Part shown: positions 8,237 through 14,878 of the stretch, piece after piece | Layout of the letters: the number at the start of each line of letters is the position of its first letter | How positions within the stretch are numbered: position 1 is the stretch's first letter | Source of the DNA: a bacterium | Lineage (GTDB): Bacteria; Hydrothermota; UBA3072; B12-G15 | Reading direction: 5' to 3' | NCBI GenBank assembly: GCA_003646055.1 | Contig: QNDZ01000021.1 | Coordinates: forward strand, 1-14,878 | DNA length: 14,878 nt | The notes under the pieces: generated by a model | What the model saw: only the letters and a program-made list of their open reading frames with translations | The model's database searches: none | What the model was told of the DNA's origin: nothing | Program-made: the position numbers and the translations under genes

Positions 8237-8867
8237 TCTCTATGTAAGTATAACCTGTAATATCCTCTTTTTCAAGTGGTTTAAAGTTGTGAGTGTTTTT
8301 AAGTGTATCAAATGCATTTCTACCCACTGTAATCCCATCAACATCGGATAACTTCTCAAGTTTTGAGGCAAAGAAGACTGTATCACCATAGACAATGAGA
8401 GAGTAGGGGTTGTCCCTGTCCATACCAATGGTAACTGAACCGCATTCAAGCCCCATCCTTATGTGGATTTTCTTCACTGTGTTGTTTGATACAGGGTTGA
8501 AATTGTACTCCTTTAAGAATTTGAGGATTTCAATGGCGGAGTCAAAGGCATTAACAATGGAATTCTCATTATAAACAGGAAAGCCGAAAACAGCCATAAA
8601 TTCATCACCTATAATCCTGTTAATAAAACCGCCCCTTTCTGAAATGATCTCCCTCACTTTAGAGAAAAAGACATCCAGTATATTGGTGATGAATTCAGGG
8701 TCAAGTGTTTCACTCAGTGATGTGAAACCAACAACATCACCAAAGAGAATACAGAGATGATTTATCCTTGTGAATGTCTCATCAGGATTGTAAAGAATTG
8801 CCCCGCAATTTTTGCAGAGGATTGCAGAATCATCATTATCTGTTTGACAGTTTCTGCACTTTTTCAA
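8229..8867 (-). CDS. Zinc-ribbon class III nucleotidyl cyclase domain protein, C1-like (metal-binding half)
   Basis: A 212-aa cytoplasmic protein. It opens with a zinc ribbon (C4, C7, C18, C21) followed by one class III adenylyl/guanylyl cyclase domain (about 35-208). Both metal-binding aspartates are present: D44 in LFGDVVGFT and D88 in IIGDEFMAVFG. The other half of the active site is lost. In GDTVFFASKLE the transition-state Asn is replaced by F165 and the Arg by K169, while the purine-contacting Lys is R84 and the Asp/Thr position is I158. A homodimer should therefore be inactive or very weak; the pattern matches the C1 half of mammalian cyclases. The start is a TTG with a strong GAGGAGG 4 bases upstream, inside the preceding gene (32-base overlap). 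That preceding gene encodes a cyclase domain with the opposite set of residues, so a heterodimer is likely. Whether the product is cAMP or cGMP cannot be told. Confidence 0.88.
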   Translation of the reverse strand: MKKCRNCQTDNDDSAILCKNCGAILYNPDETFTRINHLCILFGDVVGFTSLSETLDPEFITNILDVFFSKVREIISERGGFINRIIGDEFMAVFGFPVYNENSIVNAFDSAIEILKFLKEYNFNPVSNNTVKKIHIRMGLECGSVTIGMDRDNPYSLIVYGDTVFFASKLEKLSDVDGITVGRNAFDTLKNTHNFKPLEKEDITGYTYIENG

Positions 8868-11853
8868 GTAGCCTCCTCACATAACCCTGTTTATAAAACT
8901 TGTCCTTCAGTTCCTGAGTGAGTTGATTTGCAAGCTGGTTTGCCATGTTCAGAGCCTTTGCGTAATTTTCAAAGGCAGTATCTGAATACCCTGATATTTC
9001 GTTAATCTGTCCCATTGTACTCAGTGCATGGAGGACAAGTGGAGGGCTATTCAATTGTCTTGCCCTGTTGAGTGCCTGTTCTGCTTCCTTAACAGACCTG
9101 TGGATAAGGGAGGAGAGTATCATTGTTGAAACCTGAAGGAAATGGTTCTTCAGTATCTCCCCGATCCTTTTTGCCTCATTTATGTAGATTTCTGCACTAC
9201 CATATTTTTTCTTTTTGAAGTAGTATTTTGAGATATACAGGGCAGAAACCTGTTTACCTATAAGGTCACCTATTGCATCAGCAGATTCAAGAGCATGGTT
9301 GAGGGTTTTATATGCCATTTCAGGTTCAGTATGGAGTTGTACACCACCCAGATAGGCACTGGACTGAGTTTCAAGGAACTTATCCCCAGTCTTTCTGGAA
9401 AGGTTAAAGGCATGTTCAAGGGATGAACTTGCATTATCATAACTGCCAATACTCTCGTAAACCCTTCCAAGTAGTGTGTGGATTCTTGCAAGGTCTGTGA
9501 GTTCGTTGGATCTCTCAAGTGCGATTTCAAGAAGTTCAATGGACTTTTTAAAGTTCCCTGAATAGTAGTGCATCTCAGCCATGTGGGTGAGAAGATCTAT
9601 CATTTCCTGACTGTAAACCTTCAATGTGTTGTAACCAAGATTGAAGTTTATCAGTGCAGCGGCGAAATCACCTTTTAATGAATACAGATTCCCCATTTCA
9701 AAATACGCCCTTGCCAGGAGTGTTGGAAGGTCAAAAGATTGGGCAAGCCCCATTGCCTCCCTGAAAAGGGTTTCTGCTGTTTTCATATCACCCTTCTTCA
9801 CATAAACCTTTCCAAGGTTCTCAAGTGTCTCAATTTCTTTTTCCTTATTGAGTGAAGCCCTGTATTCATCAATTGCAAGGTTATAGTACTTTTCCGCCTC
9901 TTCAAACCTTGCTACCCTGTTAAGGACCTCTGCCATTTCAAAGTAGAGTTCAGGTCTCTTGTCAATTTCAAGCCCATGTTGATTTATGAGTTCAAGGGCA
10001 TCCATGTACAGTTCTATAGCATGTTCGTTGAGATAGGACTCTTTTGCCCTCCTTGCTGCAAGTATGGTATAGTAAAGACCCCTTTTAAGTTCGTCTGCTT
10101 CAATGTAGTGAAATGCAATGGTTTCAGCGAATTGCTCAAGTCTATCCCTGTAGAGTTCCTCAAACATGGAGGCAACAATTCCATGATACTGTTTTCTATC
10201 ACTGTAAAGTATGCTTCTGTATGCTATCTCCTGGATGAGTGAGTGTGTAAATCTAATATATTCCTCTTCCTCCTTCAGGATACCAGTATCTTCCAGTCGC
10301 TTCAGATAGATGATTGCCCTGTTCCCCATAATTCTGAGGAATGGTTCCTTTGGGAAGGAGTTTCCCATGATTGACGCAAGATACAATGGAGATTTTAATT
10401 CAGATGGAAGTGTATCAATTCTCTCCATTGTAACACTGTATACAGAGGATATCAATTCTTCCTTTGTAATCTCACTCTCTGGGTTTGCCATTTTGTATCT
10501 TATAAGTTCTTCTATGAAGAATGGATTCCCTTCAGTGATCTCAAGTATTCTTTTTATATCCTTCTCATCAAACAGTCCTGATGATTCAAGTATTTCTTTT
10601 GCCTCTTCAGGGGAGAGACCTTCAAGGTGAATGAGAAGGTCATTTTTTTGGAGGAATTCATTCCCAGTGGGCAGGGAGACAAAGATAAATAGTGCAGGAA
10701 CCTTTGCATCCTCTACTGCCCTTTTCAGTAAGAGTAGAGAAGTCTTGTCCACCATCTGGAAGTCATCAAACACAAATATCACACCATTATTCTGGTTTGC
10801 TATTGCCTTCAAAAGGGTTATGAACAGGTGTGTAAACCTCTGCATTTTCTGGTAGGGTGATACATGGAGGAGTTTTATCTCCGCACTCTTCACAGAGAAG
10901 AACCACTGGAATATCTCTGCCTCTTCTTCAAGAATACCACCAAACTTTGAGAGCACCCTGTTGATATTTGTTTTGATAATAGAGTCCTGTTCAAATCCCT
11001 TTATTTTAAAAATGGTTTTTAACAGTTCCCTTATGGGTTTGAACTGTGCTGTTACTGTTCTTGAATGGCAGGATGCATAATACACCGGGATGTCTGCACC
11101 CTTAATAAATTCATTCACAAGGGTCGTTTTACCAATACCATGTTCCCCTATGATTGAAACCTTTCTTACCCGTCTGTCATTGATGTAATTTTTCAGGGTA
11201 AGGGTCAGAAGGTTTAACTCCTTTTTCCTTCCAACAAAGGCAAATTCATAGGGTGGTTTTCCTTCTTCCTTTTCTGCTCTTGAGAGTAGTTCAAAGATTT
11301 CAACAGGTTTCTCCAGCCCCTTCACCTTCACAGAACCATGCATTTTATGTTTGAACCCTGTCAATTCATACGGCTCAAAACCAGAAAAGAGAATTTCTCC
11401 ATCATTTGCAATGGATACAATCCTTGAGGCAAGGTTGACCGAATTTCCCATAACAGTTACTGCATTGTTCAATCCACTTATCTCTCCGTAATAAGTGAGC
11501 CCTTTTGTTATGCCCACCCTTGCACCAATAACCGCTTCCATTCCCTCTGAGAGTTCCTTTTTCCACTTTTCCCTGAGTTTCTTAACCTCAAGGGCAAATT
11601 CAAATGCACGCTCAAGGTCATCGTGGTGTGTCTCTTTTCCTCCAAAGATTGCCATGAGCCTTCTTAGCCAGAAAAACTTATAAGTTTCAGCACCATACAA
11701 CCTTGCAAGCCCTTCAAGTTCATAGAAGTATCCCCAGAGGATATTTGCCCTTTCACTTAAAGGTAGATGTGGAAATTGTTTGTAGAAATTTGTGATTTCC
11801 ACAAAAACCGTTATTATCCTTTTTCTAAGTCCTCTACTCAGTATGAGTTCCAA
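8836..11853 (-). CDS. Soluble-adenylyl-cyclase-like protein: C2-like cyclase domain, STAND ATPase and TPR repeats
   Basis: A large cytoplasmic signalling protein of 1005 aa from the TTG at 11853. Residues 10-190 are a class III cyclase domain. It keeps the transition-state Asn and Arg (N140, R144 in GNSVNLASR) and has T133 at the purine-selectivity site. It lacks the metal aspartates: the first is E19 in TVFVEI, and the second falls in FFWLRRLMAIFG, where the expected Asp aligns with an Arg. K59 may be the purine-contacting Lys if one residue is inserted after it. This is a C2-type half site. Residues about 205-550 are a P-loop STAND/AAA-type ATPase: Walker A GEHGIGKTT (236-244), Walker B VFDD (361-364), and a GNPFFIEEL motif (442-450) typical of this group. 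From about 580 to the end are tandem TPR-like repeats. The order cyclase-ATPase-TPR is that of soluble adenylyl cyclase, minus the C1 domain, which the next gene supplies. A longer frame to a TTG at 11913 exists, but that codon is the -35 box. Confidence 0.9.
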   Translation of the reverse strand: MELILSRGLRKRIITVFVEITNFYKQFPHLPLSERANILWGYFYELEGLARLYGAETYKFFWLRRLMAIFGGKETHHDDLERAFEFALEVKKLREKWKKELSEGMEAVIGARVGITKGLTYYGEISGLNNAVTVMGNSVNLASRIVSIANDGEILFSGFEPYELTGFKHKMHGSVKVKGLEKPVEIFELLSRAEKEEGKPPYEFAFVGRKKELNLLTLTLKNYINDRRVRKVSIIGEHGIGKTTLVNEFIKGADIPVYYASCHSRTVTAQFKPIRELLKTIFKIKGFEQDSIIKTNINRVLSKFGGILEEEAEIFQWFFSVKSAEIKLLHVSPYQKMQRFTHLFITLLKAIANQNNGVIFVFDDFQMVDKTSLLLLKRAVEDAKVPALFIFVSLPTGNEFLQKNDLLIHLEGLSPEEAKEILESSGLFDEKDIKRILEITEGNPFFIEELIRYKMANPESEITKEELISSVYSVTMERIDTLPSELKSPLYLASIMGNSFPKEPFLRIMGNRAIIYLKRLEDTGILKEEEEYIRFTHSLIQEIAYRSILYSDRKQYHGIVASMFEELYRDRLEQFAETIAFHYIEADELKRGLYYTILAARRAKESYLNEHAIELYMDALELINQHGLEIDKRPELYFEMAEVLNRVARFEEAEKYYNLAIDEYRASLNKEKEIETLENLGKVYVKKGDMKTAETLFREAMGLAQSFDLPTLLARAYFEMGNLYSLKGDFAAALINFNLGYNTLKVYSQEMIDLLTHMAEMHYYSGNFKKSIELLEIALERSNELTDLARIHTLLGRVYESIGSYDNASSSLEHAFNLSRKTGDKFLETQSSAYLGGVQLHTEPEMAYKTLNHALESADAIGDLIGKQVSALYISKYYFKKKKYGSAEIYINEAKRIGEILKNHFLQVSTMILSSLIHRSVKEAEQALNRARQLNSPPLVLHALSTMGQINEISGYSDTAFENYAKALNMANQLANQLTQELKDKFYKQGYVRRLLEKVQKLSNR
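8872..8878 (-). promoter_or_regulatory. Ribosome binding site of the zinc-ribbon cyclase gene (decides a TTG start)
   Basis: GAGGAGG on the minus strand lies 4 bases before the TTG at 8867. It sits within the coding sequence of the upstream cyclase/ATPase gene, where its AGG AGG codons encode Arg-Arg. It supports the TTG start because the CxxC zinc ribbon begins only three codons later. Confidence 0.8.
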
Positions 11854-11860
11854 AGAACCA

Positions 11861-11867
11861 CTCCTTT
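11861..11867 (-). promoter_or_regulatory. Ribosome binding site of the cyclase/ATPase gene (decides a TTG start at 11853)
   Basis: AAAGGAG on the minus strand ends 7 bases before the TTG at 11853. The farther upstream in-frame TTG at 11913 has no such site and falls inside the predicted -35 element, so 11853 is preferred. The first residues become MELILSRGL, directly before the cyclase fold. Confidence 0.75.
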
Positions 11868-11872
11868 CATTA

Positions 11873-11900
11873 TTGACTATTGGTAAAATAACATTAAAAT
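11873..11900 (+). promoter_or_regulatory. Sigma70-like promoter of the GH63-type hydrolase gene
   Basis: TTGACT (11873-11878, five of six) and TAAAAT (11895-11900, five of six) are separated by 16 bases. Transcription would begin near 11907. The GTG at 11907 would then sit at the 5' end of the message, which argues for the TTG at 11922 as the true start. Confidence 0.65.
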
Positions 11901-11913
11901 ATTGAAGTGTCAA
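11885..11913 (-). promoter_or_regulatory. Sigma70-like promoter of the cyclase-HEAT operon
   Basis: On the minus strand a perfect TTGACA (11913-11908) is followed after exactly 17 bases by TATTTT (11890-11885, four of six consensus bases). Transcription would begin near 11878, giving a leader of about 25 bases that contains the AAAGGAG site. It interleaves with the opposite promoter. Confidence 0.65.
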
Positions 11914-11916
11914 GGA
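11912..11916 (+). promoter_or_regulatory. Ribosome binding site of the GH63-type gene (decides a TTG start at 11922)
   Basis: AAGGA stands 5 bases before the TTG at 11922. The alternative GTG at 11907 has only poor sequence before it and coincides with the predicted transcription start. Confidence 0.6.
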
Positions 11917-11921
11917 AAAAT

Positions 11922-13202
11922 TTGGAATTTAAATGCTTTTATAATGAAAAAATCAGAATATTTTCTGAGGAATTGCTGGAATCAAACAGGAAACAAGGTT
12001 TCAGCAGAAACCTGAAGATGTTTTATGGATACACATCCCCTGATAGTGTTCATTTTCACCAGTGGTTCTGGGATTCATGCTTCCATGCGATTGTTCTTTC
12101 ACGATTTGACCCATCATTTGCCATAAGAGAACTGAATACCCTTTTTTCTGTTCAGGAGGAGGATGGTTTTGTTCCCCACATCATACTCTGGAAGTGGAGG
12201 ATTGTTGACCTTTTAAAACCCTGGTGGTACAGAGAGGTAAAGAGTAAATCACTGTTCTATACAGCAGAAATTCAGCCACCAGTTGCAGGTATATCCCTTG
12301 GGCATATTGACAATAGATTGAAAAACAAAGAGGTGTTAGAATACCTTGTTGATAGGGTTTACAGGTTCTACATTTATCTTTCAAAGCACAGAGACCCCGA
12401 CAATGATGGGCTTATCTCCATAATCACGCCACTGGAATCGGGTATGGACATGCTCCCCATCTATGACAATGTGCTTGGTACTCCAGATCACGACCCGATG
12501 TATCAGAAGAGGCTGATAAGGCAGATGTTAACATTCTACAAATCAATAGATTGGAATCTTGAAAGGGTATTTGAGGCGCAGGTTTTTGATGTAGAGGATG
12601 TTGCCTTTAATACCATCTATGTTCTGGGTTTGAAGGAACTCTCACGGGTGTTGAGAAGGTATGACAGGGCAAGGTCTGAGGAGATTTCTTCACTTGCCAG
12701 GCGGGTGGAGAAGGCAATAATCAATAAAATGTGGGATTCTGATGATGGCATATTCTACAGCCTTATGTCCAGAGGAAACAAAGAGGTTATGCTGAGAATC
12801 AAGACAGTATCCTCCCTTTTCCCTCTGTTGCTTGATATCCCCGAATATATGGTGTCTTCCCTTGTATCCTATATAAAGAGCAAAAGACACTTCTGGAGTG
12901 AGTGGCCTGTTCCAAGTGTGTCAATGGATGAAAGGAGTTTTGGCCCACTTACAGAGACGAGGTTCCTGTGGAGGGGGACAACATGGATAAATACAAACTG
13001 GTTTATATGGCAGGGATTGAGGAAGTCGGGTGAGATTCATCTTGCCAATGAACTTGTGAAGAGGACCTGGGGTTTGATAGAAAAATATGGTTTCTGTGAA
13101 TTCTATGACCCATTCAAAGGGTTTCCTGGTGGCGCAATGAGGGATTTTGGCTGGTCCACACTCGGTTCATTGATGTTTGTAGAAGAATTGTCCAATCTTT
13201 GA
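11922..13202 (+). CDS. GH63-type (alpha/alpha)6 glycosidase, mannosylglycerate/glucosylglycerate hydrolase-like
   Basis: A 426-aa cytoplasmic enzyme (no signal peptide) with the conserved features of the GH63-type alpha/alpha barrel. They are QWFWDSCFHA at the N-terminus (about 47-56), TPLESGMDMLPIYD with the candidate acid D176, the late WRGTTWINTNW segment (350-360), and GFCEFYDP with the candidate base E393. The length and the order of motifs fit the small bacterial mannosylglycerate/glucosylglycerate hydrolases, which release a sugar from the compatible solute. Larger GH63 processing glucosidases are roughly twice as long. The substrate is inferred, and trehalase-like or other alpha-glycosidase activity is possible. 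It has its own promoter, diverging from the cyclase operon. Its 3' end overlaps the convergent glycosyltransferase gene by 36 bases, so both stop codons lie inside the opposing gene. A GTG at 11907 would add five residues. Confidence 0.75.
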   Translation: MEFKCFYNEKIRIFSEELLESNRKQGFSRNLKMFYGYTSPDSVHFHQWFWDSCFHAIVLSRFDPSFAIRELNTLFSVQEEDGFVPHIILWKWRIVDLLKPWWYREVKSKSLFYTAEIQPPVAGISLGHIDNRLKNKEVLEYLVDRVYRFYIYLSKHRDPDNDGLISIITPLESGMDMLPIYDNVLGTPDHDPMYQKRLIRQMLTFYKSIDWNLERVFEAQVFDVEDVAFNTIYVLGLKELSRVLRRYDRARSEEISSLARRVEKAIINKMWDSDDGIFYSLMSRGNKEVMLRIKTVSSLFPLLLDIPEYMVSSLVSYIKSKRHFWSEWPVPSVSMDERSFGPLTETRFLWRGTTWINTNWFIWQGLRKSGEIHLANELVKRTWGLIEKYGFCEFYDPFKGFPGGAMRDFGWSTLGSLMFVEELSNL

Positions 13203-13913
13203 AAAAGGCTTCAGTAGTAAAAACACAGGATTTATGCTTAGACGATTAACCCTCCAGGCTGTGCAGTCTTCCTCAAACTTTTTAAAGAAATTCTTTAAGT
13301 TTGTGTAACTGTTTCCACCAGTTCTCATCCTTACCAGCACACGGGGTATATAACATGTGGAAATTCTATTCACTTCAAGAAACCTGAGCATAAGTTCGTA
13401 ATCTGCTGAAATCCTGAACAGTGTATTGAATCTTCCAAATCTTTCAAAGATTTCTCTTCTCACAAAAAAGGTGGGGTGAGGGGGCATCCAACCCCTTCTG
13501 AATATACCCCTTTTATATTTTCCTGACTTCCAGAATCTTACTATCCTGTTAGTGTTCTCTCTATCCACATAAACAATATCACCGTAACAACTATCGTATC
13601 CACTGGTGAATGCCATTGCAACATCTTCAAGAACAAATGGGTCATTGTACATATCATCACCATTTAAGAAACCTACAATATCCCCTGTTGCAAAACTGAT
13701 ACCCTTGTTCATTCCATCATAGATTCCTCTGTCCTTTTCACTTATTGAGAATGACACTCCTGATTTTTTTACAATTTCATAGGTGCCATCTGTTGACCCA
13801 CCATCAATCACAATGTGTTCCACATCCCTGTACGTCTGCATTTTAACACTTTCTATATTATCCCTAATGAATTGGGAGCAATTCAGAACACTTGTTATTA
13901 TTGAAATCTTCAT
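13167..13913 (-). CDS. Glycosyltransferase family 2 (GT-A fold)
   Basis: A 248-aa cytoplasmic glycosyltransferase without clear membrane segments, probably adding one sugar to a lipid-linked or growing polysaccharide chain. Visible GT2 motifs are the N-terminal strand MKISIITSVLN, IDGGSTDGT (36-44) for nucleotide binding, NGDD (84-87) as the DXD-type metal site, and MPPHPTFFVRREIFERFG followed by SADYELMLRF (169-178), which carries the candidate catalytic acid. The pattern PPHPTFF...FRISADYEL resembles WcaE-like colanic acid and similar exopolysaccharide transferases, but the donor sugar cannot be read from the sequence. The ATG overlaps the stop of the GDP-mannose epimerase gene (ATGA), with AGGA a few bases upstream. 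The two genes are one transcript, so a GDP-sugar donor made by the epimerase is a reasonable guess. Confidence 0.88.
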   Translation of the reverse strand: MKISIITSVLNCSQFIRDNIESVKMQTYRDVEHIVIDGGSTDGTYEIVKKSGVSFSISEKDRGIYDGMNKGISFATGDIVGFLNGDDMYNDPFVLEDVAMAFTSGYDSCYGDIVYVDRENTNRIVRFWKSGKYKRGIFRRGWMPPHPTFFVRREIFERFGRFNTLFRISADYELMLRFLEVNRISTCYIPRVLVRMRTGGNSYTNLKNFFKKFEEDCTAWRVNRLSINPVFLLLKPFSKIGQFFYKHQ

Positions 13914-14878
13914 TTAATCCTGTTCCGTTTTCTCAATTCCTCTTCAATCCACCAGTAGGTCTTTTCAATCCCTTCTCTTAACGGTGTGGAGGGAGCCCAA
14001 CCAAGAACCTTCTTTATCAGCGTGTTGTCAGAGTTTCTTCCCCTCACACCCTGGGGTTTTGTAAGGTCGTACTTCTTCTCAATTTTTTTACCCGAAATCT
14101 CTATAATCATATCTGCAAGTTGATTTATTGTTACAAGTTCATCTGACCCGATATTGAGAGGTCCCATGAAATCAGAGTGCATAAGCCTTAATGAACCCTC
14201 AATGGCATCATCAATATAACAGAAAGACCTCTTTTGATTTCCGTCCCCCCATATCTCAATAACCCCAGGGTCAGGGGATAATGCAATCTTTCTGCATAGT
14301 GCAGCAGGTGCCTTCTCCCTTCCTCCCTCATATGTTCCATAGGGCCCGTATATGTTGTGATACCGTGCTATCCTTACCTCAATACCGTAATCCCTGTGAA
14401 AGGCGGTATAGAGCTGTTCAGAGAACAATTTTTCCCATCCATAAAAAGAGTCTGGTTGTGCTGGTATTGCGTCCTCCTCCTTCAGGGCAGGTGCTACCTC
14501 ATCCAGTTGCTTGAATTCAGGATAAACACAGGCAGAAGAGGAGAAGAATATCCTTTTCACCCTGTTCTCAACAGATGCCCTGAGCATGTTAATATTTATC
14601 AATGCAGAATTTTTCATTATATCTGCACCAATAGAGGTGATGTACCCAATTCCTCCCATATCAGCAGCAAACTGGAACACATAATCAATATCCTCCGTAG
14701 CAATCAGGCAATTCTCGTAGTTTCTCAGGTCAAGGGTAATCTTTTCAGTGTAATAAGGTTCTTCCATGAATCCGTCCCATTTTATATCAACAACCCTGAC
14801 AAAATTACCCTCTTCATACAGCCTTCTGGCCATGTGGCTCCCTATGAATCCCCCTGCTCCACAGATAAGATACCTTTC
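13910..14878 (-). CDS. GDP-mannose 3,5-epimerase, N-terminus cut by window edge
   Basis: NAD-dependent extended SDR enzyme converting GDP-D-mannose to GDP-L-galactose (and GDP-L-gulose). The reading frame runs off the right edge: 322 residues are visible and only a few N-terminal ones should be missing. The Rossmann motif GAGGFIGSH (7-15) lies before the first in-window ATG at 14833, so that ATG is not the start. Features specific for this epimerase are AADMGGIGYI, SSSACVYPEFKQLDE with the catalytic Cys (117), YGWEK (the YxxxK pair at 146 and 150), HNIYGPYGTYEGGREKAPAA with the catalytic Lys (189), and VRGRNSDN near the C-terminus. The Cys-Lys spacing of 72 residues equals that recalled for the Arabidopsis enzyme (C145/K217). 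UDP-glucuronate epimerases and GDP-mannose dehydratases lack this set. It is followed, with an ATGA overlap, by a GT2 gene, which suggests a surface polysaccharide cluster. Confidence 0.9.
   Translation of the reverse strand, partial: ERYLICGAGGFIGSHMARRLYEEGNFVRVVDIKWDGFMEEPYYTEKITLDLRNYENCLIATEDIDYVFQFAADMGGIGYITSIGADIMKNSALININMLRASVENRVKRIFFSSSACVYPEFKQLDEVAPALKEEDAIPAQPDSFYGWEKLFSEQLYTAFHRDYGIEVRIARYHNIYGPYGTYEGGREKAPAALCRKIALSPDPGVIEIWGDGNQKRSFCYIDDAIEGSLRLMHSDFMGPLNIGSDELVTINQLADMIIEISGKKIEKKYDLTKPQGVRGRNSDNTLIKKVLGWAPSTPLREGIEKTYWWIEEELRKRNRIK

Noticed and set aside
8229..8867. Zinc-ribbon cyclase gene as a decaying pseudogene of a normal cyclase
   Set aside because: The frame is intact, the zinc ribbon and both metal aspartates are kept, and the losses are exactly complementary to those of the adjacent partner, which argues for a working division of roles.
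11854..11921. Small RNA or riboswitch in the only intergenic gap
   Set aside because: At 68 bases the gap is filled by two promoters and two ribosome binding sites, leaving no room for a structured leader.

Overview
The window is gene-dense bacterial DNA: ten protein genes (two cut by the window edges) and almost no non-coding sequence. The only gap longer than a few bases is about 68 bp at 11854-11921. I see no rRNA, tRNA, CRISPR array, insertion sequence or phage gene. Leaning AT-rich by eye, strong use of AGG/AGA for arginine, overlapping genes, and two exported proteins with C-terminal sorting-domain-like ends suggest an uncultured, probably thermophilic bacterium of the FCB type (a WOR-3/Hydrothermota-like or related candidate phylum). 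This placement is inference from style, not from a marker gene.

Region A (1-5868, + strand) is a tightly coupled run. It holds the tail of a sensor histidine kinase, a response regulator with a PATAN/DUF4388-like output domain, an exported beta-propeller protein of the 'two-component regulator propeller' kind, and a large exported GH57-type glycoside hydrolase with accessory domains. Successive genes are spaced by 2 bp, ATGA and TGATG. Signalling and secreted alpha-glucan hydrolysis therefore appear to share one transcript.

Region B (5858-11853, - strand) is a three-gene operon. The first gene encodes a class III cyclase domain fused to a STAND-type ATPase and TPR repeats, the architecture of soluble adenylyl cyclase. 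The second encodes a zinc-ribbon protein with a second cyclase domain. The third encodes a HEAT-repeat protein with two glycine-rich linkers. The two cyclase domains are degenerate in complementary ways: the first keeps the Asn/Arg half of the active site but lacks the metal-binding Asp pair, and the second keeps the Asp pair but lacks Asn/Arg. This is what an obligate C1/C2 heterodimer split over two genes would look like, and it is the main finding.

Region C (11854-11921) carries two interleaved sigma70-like promoters, one for region B and one for the divergent gene on the right. Their positions imply that both flanking genes start at internal TTG codons.

Region D (11922-14878) holds a GH63-type (alpha/alpha)6 glycosidase resembling mannosylglycerate/glucosylglycerate hydrolases on the + strand. 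Converging on it are a family 2 glycosyltransferase and a plant-like GDP-mannose 3,5-epimerase (cut by the right edge) on the - strand. The last two look like part of a surface-polysaccharide cluster continuing beyond the window.
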